From assembly GCA_017428625.1 (NCBI GenBank), contig JAFRQM010000005.1, positions 62,001 through 126,000 of the forward strand: 64,000 nucleotides of DNA. Direction: 5' to 3'. The stretch's first letter is position 1; every line of letters starts with the position of its first letter. The translations under genes and the position numbers were made by a program. This DNA is from Clostridia bacterium. Its GTDB lineage: Bacteria > Bacillota > Clostridia > Oscillospirales > Acutalibacteraceae. Positions 1 to 8,214 of the stretch are shown piece after piece. Under the pieces are notes generated by a model. The model ran no database searches, was not told the DNA's origin, and saw only the letters and a program-made list of their open reading frames with translations.

Positions 1-534
1 TATGAACATCGAGGGGATTTCCTGCATATAGTTGCGAAGCTGAAGATACGCGTCGGAAGCATCGGTTTCTTCTCTTGAAGGGGATTTCAGCTCAACTATA
101 ACTACGGGCAGGCCGTTGAGAAATACCACTACATCGGGTCGCTTTGTGCTGTTTTCTTCATAAGTCCACTGATTGGCAACGATAAATGAATTATTGTCAA
201 TATTTTTGTAATCAACGAGATAGCAAAGAGAGGAGCGCTCCTCGCCGTCCTGAAAATACCTGACCGGAATGCCGTTCTGAATATAATCCGTAAACACGGC
301 GTTCTTCTGCACAAACTCGCCGTTCTCAAAGTTTTTGAGTTTATACAGAGCGTCTTTTATGCCGTCCTCGGGCAACGAGGGATTGAGACGATATATTGAA
401 TCAATCAATATATCATCGTAAACGGGGCTCTTGGTGTCTCTTTCAACATCGGGACCGTAAACATATTCATAACCCATGTTACGGAAAAGCTCTAATACAG
501 AGTTTTCATAATCGGTTTCGGTAAATCCGGGCAT
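1..534 (-). CDS. hsdR: Type I restriction enzyme, R subunit (HsdR), 5' part only
   Basis: N-terminal part of the ATP-dependent restriction and translocation subunit of a type I restriction-modification complex; the gene runs off the left edge. The readable part starts MPGFTETDYENSVLELF and holds the HsdR N-terminal nuclease domain, with the PD-(D/E)xK signature spread over PDVVVFLNG...VVIVELKSP. The helicase motor lies outside the window. It is the last gene of an operon read hsdM, hsdS, unknown gene, hsdR. Its start codon lies 2 bases beyond the stop of the unknown gene, which implies translational coupling. The family call is secure; whether the gene is complete cannot be judged. Confidence 0.93.
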   Translation of the reverse strand, partial: MPGFTETDYENSVLELFRNMGYEYVYGPDVERDTKSPVYDDILIDSIYRLNPSLPEDGIKDALYKLKNFENGEFVQKNAVFTDYIQNGIPVRYFQDGEERSSLCYLVDYKNIDNNSFIVANQWTYEENSTKRPDVVVFLNGLPVVIVELKSPSREETDASDAYLQLRNYMQEIPSMFI

Positions 535-535
535 A

Positions 536-1291
536 TTATCGCTCCTTTAAATCTTCAGGTGTTGGAATGGCAATTTTAAATCCAATTGTATGTGGCTTGG
601 CATTCAAAAACCTAAATTGTCTATAATCAATACATTCTTTATAGTAGTTTAACAGATTGTTTCTGTCGGCAAAATAGATCAGTTTTTCGCTGTTAATCAT
701 TGAAGTTGATAACACATAATCAAGATTATCGGATTTTGAGAACAAGTCCAAAAACTCACTGCAAAGCAGAGAAATAACAGGCTGAAGATTTCCGCTATCA
801 TCAATAGTAACAGTTCCAACAGGTGAGGAATCATTTATTAAAAATAATGTTTTAATCTTCGCGAAATCATTTGTGAAGCCTTCATTTACTATGTTTTGTT
901 TATAGTTGTTGATTTTAAGATAGTGATTTGAAAAAGACGTATTTAAATTTAAAATATAGTTCTCAAATGACGGCTCGCCTTCAACAACATAATGATATGG
1001 TTTTCCTTCAAGAGTGGCAGGTATATTATTAACCGACCTATCTATTCTGCCTTTTTCTTGACGGAACTTGCTGCCATGCCTGTCTGATTTATAACAATCA
1101 ATATCGAAATGTTCAACAATCAATATGTCATCATTTTTAACAATAACATAATCCGGCGCATCGTGATCAAAATGGTTAGATGCATAGAACATATCCGTTA
1201 CCCAACGAATACTTGAATCATCTCCGAAATAGTGAACTGTATTTGATTCATCAGAGAGGTATTGTTTTAGAACTTGTATTACTTCGCTCAA
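536..1291 (-). CDS. Unknown protein embedded in the type I R-M operon
   Basis: A 251-residue soluble protein with no family I recognise. It sits between hsdS and hsdR on the same strand, 32 bases after hsdS and almost touching hsdR, so it is co-transcribed. Residues 45-83 read PDYVIVKNDDILIVEHFDID followed by GSKFRQEKGRI. The PD, then about 12 residues, then E pattern recalls the core of PD-(D/E)xK nucleases, but the usual Lys after the Glu is replaced (EHF), so an active nuclease is not claimed. It could be an accessory nuclease-fold protein, a modulator of the complex or a separate defence cargo gene. AT-rich, like the rest of this accessory region. Confidence 0.8.
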   Translation of the reverse strand: MSEVIQVLKQYLSDESNTVHYFGDDSSIRWVTDMFYASNHFDHDAPDYVIVKNDDILIVEHFDIDCYKSDRHGSKFRQEKGRIDRSVNNIPATLEGKPYHYVVEGEPSFENYILNLNTSFSNHYLKINNYKQNIVNEGFTNDFAKIKTLFLINDSSPVGTVTIDDSGNLQPVISLLCSEFLDLFSKSDNLDYVLSTSMINSEKLIYFADRNNLLNYYKECIDYRQFRFLNAKPHTIGFKIAIPTPEDLKER

Positions 1292-1323
1292 TGCATTTCT
1301 CCCATAAACAATAATTTAGCGGC

Positions 1324-2403
1324 TTAGAGATCGATATTGGAGACATCCAGTTCTCCGGACATCAATTGAGGTAGTAATGTATCTCGTAAAACAGCCAACT
1401 TTCGGTTCTCACGGTTTAGGACCAATCTTTGTTCGAATAAAATCGAAGCTATTTCTTCGAATCGTTGAAGTTGCTGTTTCGTAGGAACAATTAGCTCAAA
1501 TGATTTTATGTCGCTTTGGTTGAAACCAGCCTGAGCGCTGCGACCACCCTTATTATTTATACCTTCATAAAATGCGTGAGATGATAAATAACAGCGAAGG
1601 AACTCACGATAGTATGGCTCCTTTGGGAAAACCTTAGCAAGTGCAACATTATATGCACCATTGATTCCAGCACAGATTCTTCCAAGGGAAGCACCATAAC
1701 GGGCAATCATAATATCGTGTTCTTCACAGAGTTTATTGCGTGGTGACTCGGGAATATATGTGATATGGCCATCTGTGTCATAGTCACGTATTTGTACAAA
1801 ACGAATATAACCCGGTTTGTCCTCGAAAATGAACTCTGAGGCGGGCGGCTGGCTTCCTCCAGCGTAATCCATCAGATCAGCGAGCGATATTAACTCGGGT
1901 GATGTACACTCGACGCAAAGCTTTTGATAAAGAGCTTGTGCTTGCTGCTCTAAATTATTGTTTATTTGATTATTCAGTTCTATTTTTCGTTCTATCGGAT
2001 AAAGAATTGATATAATCCCGTCCTGTTCTCCGAGAGAAGGAACATCAAATTCTATTCTGTTAAGAGTTTCTGTTCTTAAACTTGGAATAGTAGTTCCCTC
2101 GTTTAGTTTTCCTAAGTCAACAAGCGACATCAAATAATAGAAAAACCGGGGGCGAATTATTTTTTCATTAATTATTGTATAAAACAAAGTGTCAACAGTC
2201 CAAAAGGGATGCTCAACAAATCGGACTTTATCAATCGTTCCTTTTCTGCCGATAAGAACTGAGGGTTTATCATAGAGCGGTTCTGTAGCATAAGCCATTA
2301 AACCGCCTGTCCCATAAATAGGAATAGTGCCACTTTCTGATAAAACCTTCTTCTGATTCTTTCCGTATTTAATTGTTGCGAGTTCTTCAAGCTTATATTT
2401 CAT
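1324..2403 (-). CDS. hsdS: Type I restriction enzyme, specificity subunit (HsdS)
   Basis: DNA-recognition subunit that pairs with two HsdM to methylate and with HsdR to cut. It is 359 residues with two target-recognition domains. The first covers roughly residues 1-165 and ends in the conserved spacer helix (ERKIELNNQINNNLEQQAQ). The second covers about 175-345 and ends in a similar helix (ENRKLAVLRDTLLPQLMSGEL). I chose the ATG giving MKYKLEELATIKYG, which overlaps the end of hsdM by 11 bases; the frame is open further upstream, but only inside hsdM. The recognition sequence cannot be read from the protein. Second gene of the hsdM-hsdS-unknown-hsdR operon. Confidence 0.93.
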   Translation of the reverse strand: MKYKLEELATIKYGKNQKKVLSESGTIPIYGTGGLMAYATEPLYDKPSVLIGRKGTIDKVRFVEHPFWTVDTLFYTIINEKIIRPRFFYYLMSLVDLGKLNEGTTIPSLRTETLNRIEFDVPSLGEQDGIISILYPIERKIELNNQINNNLEQQAQALYQKLCVECTSPELISLADLMDYAGGSQPPASEFIFEDKPGYIRFVQIRDYDTDGHITYIPESPRNKLCEEHDIMIARYGASLGRICAGINGAYNVALAKVFPKEPYYREFLRCYLSSHAFYEGINNKGGRSAQAGFNQSDIKSFELIVPTKQQLQRFEEIASILFEQRLVLNRENRKLAVLRDTLLPQLMSGELDVSNIDL

Positions 2404-3901
2404 ACCCAATCGCCCCCAGCTTCTTGCGAATTTCTTCTTCCAGTTCGTGGGATTTGGCAAACATACCGGAAAGTTCGGATGTAAGGCGGGTCATTTTCTG
2501 CTCGAAAGGCTCGCCGTCATCTTCCTGCTCTTCAATGCCTACATATCTGCCGGGCGTGAGAATATAATCCTGTTTTTCTATATCCTGTAGCGATGCAACG
2601 GCGCAGAAGCCCTTGACATCTTCAAGTGTTCCGTTCTGGAACGCCTCAAAGGTATCTGCTATCTTCGCTATATCTTCATCGCTGAAATCTCTGTGCTTGC
2701 GGTCAACCATATGGCCGAGCTTGCGTGCATCGATAAATACGGTTTTGCCCTTCTGCTTCTTGTTGCGGCTGATGAACCACAGCGTAACGGGAATAGTAAC
2801 CGAATAGAAAAGCTGGGTGGGCAGGGCAACAATGCCCTCTATCAAATCGGCGTTTATAATATTCTTTCTGATATCGCCTTCGCCGCTTGACTGAGTGGAA
2901 AGCGCGCCGTTTGCAAGCACCAGACCGATTTTGCCGTTGGGCGCAAGATGATGAATCATATGCTGAATCCAGGCATAGTTGGCATTGCCTGCAGGCGGAA
3001 GACCGTATTTCCAGCGGACATCATCAACCAGATCTTCCTGATGCCAGGGGTGATAATTAAACGGAGGATTGGCGAGTATGAAATCCGCCTTCATCTGCGG
3101 GTGCAGGTCGTTTGTGAATGTATCCGCCTGATAGGGGCCGAAATCTGCTTCAATGCCCCTTATTGCCATATTGATTTTTGCCATTTTCCAGGTATCGGCG
3201 TTTGCTTCCTGACCGTAAACGGAGATGTTGCCTCTGTTGCCGGAATGAGCCGCAATGAATTTTGCGCTCTGAACAAACATACCGCCCGAACCGCAGCAAG
3301 GGTCATAAACGCGGCAGTTGTCAAACGGCTTGAGAATTGAAACAAGGGTTTTAACAACGCTTGCAGGCGTATAGTATTCGCCGCCGCCTACACCTTCTTT
3401 TTCGGCAAACATTGCGATGCAGTATTCATAAGTTCTGCCGAGCAGGTCTTTGCTCTCTTCTGTATCATCCATATTGATATTGTTGGTGAAAAGGTCAACA
3501 ACATCGCCTAATACTCTCTTATCAAGGTCGGGGTTTGCGTAATTCTTGGGTAATACATTTTTAAGAGCTTTGTTTTCATTTTCAATGGCACGCATCGCGT
3601 TATCAATAACCGTGCCGATTTCGGGAGTGTGAGCGGCCGAGGCAATGGTATTCCAGCGCGCCTCTTCGGGCACGAAGAATATATTCTCGGACATATACTC
3701 ATCGCGGTCATTTTCAAAACCGTCGCCTTCCTCAACGAGTTCCTGATACTTTCTCTCAAAAGCAGAGGAAATATAGCGCAGGAATATAAGACCTACGATA
3801 ACTTTTCTGTATTCAGCTGCAGGGATGTGACCCCATAAAACGCAGGCGGCATCCCATATCTGTTTTTCAAATCCAAGATTAGCATTCGTTTTTTCAGCCA
3901 T
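2393..3901 (-). CDS. hsdM: Type I restriction enzyme, methyltransferase subunit (HsdM)
   Basis: N6-adenine DNA methyltransferase subunit of the type I complex, 502 residues, the usual length. It has the N-terminal HsdM helical domain (FEKQIWDAACVLWGHI), the S-adenosylmethionine-binding loop (YDPCCGSGGMF) and the catalytic NPPF motif (DFILANPPFNYHPW). The start is the ATG giving MAEKTNANLGFEKQ; the open frame extends 42 codons upstream but crosses the promoter described next. First gene of the operon. The three Hsd proteins form a complete set apart from the window edge. Confidence 0.95.
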   Translation of the reverse strand: MAEKTNANLGFEKQIWDAACVLWGHIPAAEYRKVIVGLIFLRYISSAFERKYQELVEEGDGFENDRDEYMSENIFFVPEEARWNTIASAAHTPEIGTVIDNAMRAIENENKALKNVLPKNYANPDLDKRVLGDVVDLFTNNINMDDTEESKDLLGRTYEYCIAMFAEKEGVGGGEYYTPASVVKTLVSILKPFDNCRVYDPCCGSGGMFVQSAKFIAAHSGNRGNISVYGQEANADTWKMAKINMAIRGIEADFGPYQADTFTNDLHPQMKADFILANPPFNYHPWHQEDLVDDVRWKYGLPPAGNANYAWIQHMIHHLAPNGKIGLVLANGALSTQSSGEGDIRKNIINADLIEGIVALPTQLFYSVTIPVTLWFISRNKKQKGKTVFIDARKLGHMVDRKHRDFSDEDIAKIADTFEAFQNGTLEDVKGFCAVASLQDIEKQDYILTPGRYVGIEEQEDDGEPFEQKMTRLTSELSGMFAKSHELEEEIRKKLGAIGYEI

Positions 3902-3953
3902 AATTACACTCCATAAAAAATGATTTGAGCATATATTACCCCATAATATAAAT

Positions 3954-3982
3954 ATTATACCACACGCGCGCGTAAAATACAA
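3954..3982 (-). promoter_or_regulatory. Promoter of the hsd operon
   Basis: Read on the minus strand, TTGTAT (3982-3977) is followed after 17 bases by TATAAT (3959-3954), preceded by TG one base upstream (extended -10). It lies about 50 bases before the hsdM start. The inverted repeat ATTGCA-AATAA-TGCAAT at about 3982-3998 touches the -35 box and could be an operator. Confidence 0.6.
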
Positions 3983-4030
3983 TTGCAAATAATGCAATTT
4001 CGGCGAGTATGAGTTCAGCCCACACAATTA

Positions 4031-4510
4031 GTCTAACAGAACCGCAGTCCAAAAATACGGACTTGAGAATGGCGCACAAATCCTCAGGTTAATCAAGGGT
4101 AAAATGCACGGCGGCCGCCCTTGACAAACCGTTTGATTTATGTCGAAATCAAACAAGGCCTCAATGAGCAATAATGCCATTGAGACCCGGTGAAATTGTC
4201 ATTTTATCCGATGGAAATCCTTTGATGATATCAGATGCCGTTTCGGAAAAACTGAGAGGGAAAAGTGCCGAAAACAAGGCACCCGTTACCGATATAAAGG
4301 GTTAAAAAAGCGTGGTGCTGAAAAAAGGGAAAGGTTCTTAATAGGTTTTGCCCTTGCGAATCGCACGGATTAACAATCGCAAATTCGACGGGTTGTATAG
4401 CGCTAATTGCGCGGGTTGAAATTCAGGAATATGTCATAATAGATATCCGAAATTTGTCATAATGAGATTGACAAATATGACATAGTGTGCATATAACAGA
4501 TTCTGTTAGG
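4031..4510. other. Hairpin-rich non-coding stretch with inverted-repeat ends
   Basis: No convincing gene lies between 3902 and 4670. From about 4095 to 4290 there are four consecutive stem-loops: TCAAGGG/CCCTTGA around a GCGGCCGC palindrome, GTTTGATTT/AAATCAAAC, CTCAATG/CATTGAG, and GTGCC/GGCAC. CTAACAGAA near 4034 is matched by the inverted TTCTGTTAG near 4501, so the stretch has imperfect inverted ends. TGTCATAAT occurs twice, with ATATGACA opposed, at about 4430-4480. It could be a MITE-like remnant, a structured RNA or the edge of an inserted element. I do not recognise it. Confidence 0.4.
4468..4497 (+). promoter_or_regulatory. Candidate promoter with overlapping ATATGACAT element
   Basis: TTGACA (4468-4473), an 18-base spacer and TATAAC (4492-4497). 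The spacer contains ATATGACAT, the inverse of ATGTCATA repeated just upstream, so a repressor could bind across this promoter. It points toward the AAA_14 ATPase, but a second promoter lies closer to that gene. Confidence 0.4.
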
Positions 4511-4541
4511 CGTCGAAGTTTGCAAAGCAAGCGGATAGTTA

Positions 4542-4642
4542 TTGAAGAAAAATGCGGAATTCCGCAAAAATATTCATTTCGCTCTTGATTTCGCAAAACA
4601 AATATAATATAATCGTGTTGAAGAAAAATGCGGAAATCCGCA
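4542..4642 (+). promoter_or_regulatory. Promoter flanked by two palindromic operators
   Basis: TTGATT (4585-4590) and TATAAT (4608-4613) are 17 bases apart and form a good promoter for the gene starting at 4671. Two copies of a 14-base palindrome flank it: TGCGGAATTCCGCA at 4553-4566 and TGCGGAAATCCGCA at 4629-4642. Both are preceded by the same TTGAAGAAAAA, giving 25-base direct repeats 76 bases apart. The layout suits a dimeric regulator looping across the promoter, possibly autoregulation by the downstream protein (inference). Confidence 0.65.
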
Positions 4643-4670
4643 CTAATATGAAACGGAGCAAAGATACATT

Positions 4671-5924
4671 ATGAATATCGACAGAGACATTTATCTGAAT
4701 AAACTGATTTCAAAAAGACATAACAGACTTATTAAGGTCATTACAGGAATGAGAAGATGCGGCAAATCTTATCTTTTATTCAATTTGTTTCGAGATTATC
4801 TGAAATCAGAAAATATTCCGGATGACCACATTATTGAAATCGCTTTTGATTTGTATGAAAATATCAAATATCGTAATCCGGAAGTGCTTTTACCTTACAT
4901 TAAAGAGCAAATCAAAGACGATAAAATGTATTATGTGCTTTTAGATGAAGTGCAATTGTTAGGCGAGTTTGAAGCGGTGCTTAACAGTTTGGCAAATATA
5001 AAAAATGCTGATATTTATGTTACCGGCAGTAATGCAAAATTTCTTTCCAAAGACATAATAACCGAATTCAGAGGACGCGGCGATGAAGTTCATATGTATC
5101 CACTTTCTTTCAGGGAATTCATGAGTGTTTATTCCGGAGACAAAGAATCCGGATGGAGGGATTATGTACTTTATGGCGGAATACCTTTAATCCTTGAATA
5201 TACAACACCTGAGGATAAATCGGATTTCCTTAAAAACCTTCTTGAAGAGACATATATATCGGATATCATCGGGCGAAACAATATAAGAAACAAGTCGGAA
5301 ATGGAAGAATTATTAAACATCTTATCATCCGCAATCGGATCACTTACCAATCCGAGCAAATTATCCGATACTTTCAAGAGCGTGAAAAAAAAGAATATAA
5401 GCCAAAATACGATTAAAAAATATATTGATTGTTTTGAAGATTCTTTTTTGATTGATTATGCATACAGATATGATATCAAGGGCAAAAAATATATAGATAC
5501 ACCGTTAAAATATTACTTTACCGATCTCGGGCTTCGAAATGCGCGCCTCAATTTCCGACAGATAGAGGAAACTCACGCAATGGAAAACATAGTTTTCAAC
5601 GAATTAAAAATGAGGGGATTCAATGTTGATGTCGGTGTTGTTACAACAAATGAAATTGACAAAGACGGAAAGAAAATCCGCAAACAAAGAGAAATAGATT
5701 TTGTTTGCAACAGAGGAACAAAGCGATATTACATCCAATCAGCTTTTGCTGTTTCGGATGAGGCAAAAAAAGTGCAGGAACAAAAGCCTTTATTATCAAC
5801 CCATGATGCATTCAAAAAGATTATCATAACAAAAGACGCTCTTGCTCCACTGTATAATGAAGACGGTATATTAGTGATGGGAATTTTCGATTTCTTGCTG
5901 AATCAGAATTCATTGGAACTGTAG
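4671..5924 (+). CDS. AAA_14/DUF4143-type ATP-binding protein
   Basis: A 417-residue P-loop ATPase of the AAA_14 plus DUF4143 family, common in bacteria and often linked to mobile or defence DNA; its biochemical role is not established. Walker A is GMRRCGKS (residues 26-33), Walker B VLLDEVQ (about 89-95), then YVTGSNAKFLS as the sensor segment. The C-terminal half (about 200-410) is DUF4143, with a winged-helix-like part and a nuclease-like REIDFVCNRG stretch near residue 345. It is monocistronic, with its own promoter, two palindromic operators and a terminator. Full length compared with the family. Confidence 0.85.
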   Translation: MNIDRDIYLNKLISKRHNRLIKVITGMRRCGKSYLLFNLFRDYLKSENIPDDHIIEIAFDLYENIKYRNPEVLLPYIKEQIKDDKMYYVLLDEVQLLGEFEAVLNSLANIKNADIYVTGSNAKFLSKDIITEFRGRGDEVHMYPLSFREFMSVYSGDKESGWRDYVLYGGIPLILEYTTPEDKSDFLKNLLEETYISDIIGRNNIRNKSEMEELLNILSSAIGSLTNPSKLSDTFKSVKKKNISQNTIKKYIDCFEDSFLIDYAYRYDIKGKKYIDTPLKYYFTDLGLRNARLNFRQIEETHAMENIVFNELKMRGFNVDVGVVTTNEIDKDGKKIRKQREIDFVCNRGTKRYYIQSAFAVSDEAKKVQEQKPLLSTHDAFKKIIITKDALAPLYNEDGILVMGIFDFLLNQNSLEL

Positions 5925-5932
5925 TTTAATTT

Positions 5933-5990
5933 AGCCCGCCCGGAAACTGTGCATTTTTGATGCAGGTTTGAGGTGGGCTTTTATTATTTG
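5933..5990 (+). terminator. Rho-independent terminator after the AAA_14 gene
   Basis: AGCCCGCC (5933-5940) pairs with GGTGGGCT (5972-5979), with an inner stem CTGTGCAT/ATGCAG, followed by TTTATTATTT. Confidence 0.7.
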
Positions 5991-6043
5991 CCGAAATTGT
6001 CAGGCTTAGTGTGGCTTTTAATGATGAATTCCCATTCTCCCGG

Positions 6044-6072
6044 TTGACTTTTTGAAATGTGTATGCTAAAAT
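6044..6072 (+). promoter_or_regulatory. Promoter of the serine recombinase gene
   Basis: TTGACT (6044-6049), a 17-base spacer, then TAAAAT (6067-6072) with an extended TG one base upstream. It lies about 68 bases before the start codon. Confidence 0.65.
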
Positions 6073-6139
6073 TAACCTGTCAATAGGCATATAACCAAAC
6101 GAGAATTACCAAACGATAGTCGAACGCGGAGGATATATT

Positions 6140-7798
6140 ATGAGAAAAGCAGCTATTTATGCAAGATACAGTTCCCATAAACAAAGGGAAGAAAGCATTG
6201 AAGAGCAGATTGAAGAATGCCAAAAGTATGCAGCAGAAAATGATATGACTGTTGTGAAGATTTATCATGATTCTGCCGTCAGCGGTAAAACCGAAAACAG
6301 AGAAGATTGGCAAAATATGATGGATGATTCACGAAAAAACATCTTTGAAGTATTGCTGATCTATACGCTTGACCGTATGGGAAGAGACCGAGTTGCTCTT
6401 GCAATGTCAAAAAAAGAACTCCGCAAAAACGGAGTTGAAGTTATCTCAATCAATCAACCGGTTGTTGAAGGCCCGGAAGGCATTATTTTTGATGCTTTGA
6501 TGGAAGGATTTACCGAGTATTATAACGCCGACCTTGCTAGGAAGGTTAAACGCGGTATGAGTGACAACGCCCGCAAATGTCTCGCAAACGGTAGTAAAGC
6601 CCCTCTCGGTTATAAAGTAGATCCGATATCGAAAACTTATGTAATTGATGAAGATCAGGCAGACACTGTCAGATTTGTTTTTGATTCTTATATCAACGGC
6701 AGTAAAATCTCTGAAATTGTAAAAGAATGCGAGAGAAAACATTATATTAATTCCAACGGAAAGCCTATTGATCATAATGTTATCAACCGTATTCTGAAAA
6801 ACGCAAAATATACAGGCTTATATATCTGGCAGGATATTGAGGTGCCGGACGGTATGCCGAGGATAATCAGCGATGAGACATTTCAGCTTGCACAGATGCG
6901 TATCGAATCCATGAAACACAAGAACGGTCACGGCAAGGCAAAAGAAGAATACTATCTTGCCGATAAGGTCTTTTGCGGCAAATGCGGAGAGCAGTGGGTC
7001 GGAGAATCCGGTTATTCAAGCACCGGCAAGATGTACAGTTATTACAAATGTAAAAACGCCAAGAAAAAATCCTGCGATATGAAAGCAATTTCAAAGGATA
7101 AACTGGAGGCCGGAGTGTATAACATGGTTATGTTTGAGCTCTTCCCCGATAATGAAATTATCGAGAAATTCGTTGATTATTTTATTGAGAATCATTCCGA
7201 GCGCCTCGGATATAATAAGGAAATCGAAAGATATCAAACTCAACTTAACACAGTAAACGGTAAAATCAACAACATTATGCAAGGCGTTATGCAGGGGATC
7301 GGAATTGATACGGCCCACAATTTTCTTAATCCGCTTGAAGAAGAGAAAAAGAAACTTGAATTTCTTATTGAAGACACTTCCAAAAAATCAAAAAAAATCA
7401 GCAGAGAAAATCTGATTGAAGTGCTTAATTCTTGGCTCGATATAACGAATCTGATTGCCACTGCGATTGAATGCGCAGGCAACAACAATCCGATGGATGA
7501 AGAAAACAAATATATCCGACTTTGCAAGAGTCATATGCGTTCCGTCCTCAAAAGCCCTATACTCCAGAAAGTTATTATTGAAGCTGATGACGACGGTTCA
7601 CCGGACCCTAAAGTAAAATTGGGCTTTGATTTATCTAAAATGTTTTCAAACTCTTCAAGCGCTAAAAAGTCAAGCAAGTCAAGGAATACACGGGCAAATA
7701 CTGCCCGTTCGTATTCCAAAGCGGATAGGTCACCAAACGCACATAACTCGAACTTATTTCAAATCGGAAATACGTTCGGGTTATTTGTTTTTATCTAA
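6140..7798 (+). CDS. Large serine recombinase (site-specific integrase)
   Basis: A 552-residue large serine recombinase of the kind that integrates and excises phages and mobile elements. The N-terminal resolvase domain has YARYSSHKQ with the predicted nucleophile Ser11, and the active-site stretch LDRMGRDR near residue 82. The recombinase domain follows (about 150-260), then a zinc ribbon with two Cys pairs (CGKCGEQW and KCKN...CDMK, about 278-314) and a coiled coil (about 355-430). The RBS is GGAGG before ATG. The last 50 residues are Ser/Lys-rich. This is the only integrase-type gene in the accessory region and the best candidate for moving it. The att sites cannot be located without an empty-site genome. 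Confidence 0.93.
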   Translation: MRKAAIYARYSSHKQREESIEEQIEECQKYAAENDMTVVKIYHDSAVSGKTENREDWQNMMDDSRKNIFEVLLIYTLDRMGRDRVALAMSKKELRKNGVEVISINQPVVEGPEGIIFDALMEGFTEYYNADLARKVKRGMSDNARKCLANGSKAPLGYKVDPISKTYVIDEDQADTVRFVFDSYINGSKISEIVKECERKHYINSNGKPIDHNVINRILKNAKYTGLYIWQDIEVPDGMPRIISDETFQLAQMRIESMKHKNGHGKAKEEYYLADKVFCGKCGEQWVGESGYSSTGKMYSYYKCKNAKKKSCDMKAISKDKLEAGVYNMVMFELFPDNEIIEKFVDYFIENHSERLGYNKEIERYQTQLNTVNGKINNIMQGVMQGIGIDTAHNFLNPLEEEKKKLEFLIEDTSKKSKKISRENLIEVLNSWLDITNLIATAIECAGNNNPMDEENKYIRLCKSHMRSVLKSPILQKVIIEADDDGSPDPKVKLGFDLSKMFSNSSSAKKSSKSRNTRANTARSYSKADRSPNAHNSNLFQIGNTFGLFVFI

Positions 7799-7854
7799 AG
7801 ATTTTACACTTCATCCGGTTACACTTTTGCAAAAAAATTAACGGAGGAAGAATT

Positions 7855-8097
7855 ATGCTTTATGTTAAAACCTGTAAATATAACCTTGACACCGGCAGAC
7901 TGGAAATGGAGGATATATCCGGCAATCATTATTGGATTGATATTTATGCCGTTGAATATGAATGCGCCGACAATATGTATCAGCGGTCGTCACTGGATTA
8001 TCTGTTATACAACGAGCCGATAAAATACATTAATCTTCTGCTCGACGGCAAACTGAAAGAATATGTTCACAGTCACCCGATTTATCTTGAAGATTAG
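7855..8097 (+). CDS. DUF6061-like small protein
   Basis: An 80-residue acidic protein (MLYVKTCKYNLDTGRLEMED..., with the NMYQRSSLDYLLYNEP block). It matches my memory of the DUF6061 family, found on conjugative and mobilisable elements of Firmicutes; its function is unknown. It has a strong RBS (CGGAGGAAGAATT before ATG), lies 56 bases after the recombinase gene and is closed by a terminator, so it is probably co-transcribed with the recombinase. Family assignment is moderate; the gene itself is clear. Confidence 0.75.
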   Translation: MLYVKTCKYNLDTGRLEMEDISGNHYWIDIYAVEYECADNMYQRSSLDYLLYNEPIKYINLLLDGKLKEYVHSHPIYLED

Positions 8098-8111
8098 AAT
8101 AAGTCTTTTCC

Positions 8112-8146
8112 CCCTGCTGCGGATATCTGTGGCAGGGATTTTTTAT
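8112..8146 (+). terminator. Terminator after the DUF6061-like gene
   Basis: CCCTGCTGCGG pairs with CTGTGGCAGGG around an ATAT loop, followed by ATTTTTTATT. Confidence 0.8.
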
Positions 8147-8156
8147 TGTCCGTATT

Positions 8157-8208
8157 TTCGGACTTTGTTTGTGTTAGACTATATAATGGAAGATTGAGAA
8201 AGGAAGTG
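8157..8208 (+). promoter_or_regulatory. Candidate promoter and ribosome-binding site for the polymerase-like gene
   Basis: TATAAT at 8182-8187 is a good -10, though no clear -35 lies at the right distance. AAAGGAAGTG at about 8199-8208 is a good ribosome-binding site for the GTG at 8215. Together they argue against the earlier in-frame TTG at 8146. Confidence 0.4.
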
Positions 8209-8214
8209 ATTTCA

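Noticed and set aside
2948..3340. 130-codon plus-strand frame opposite hsdM
   Set aside because: It lies entirely within the antisense of a clear methyltransferase gene and has no RBS or family features.
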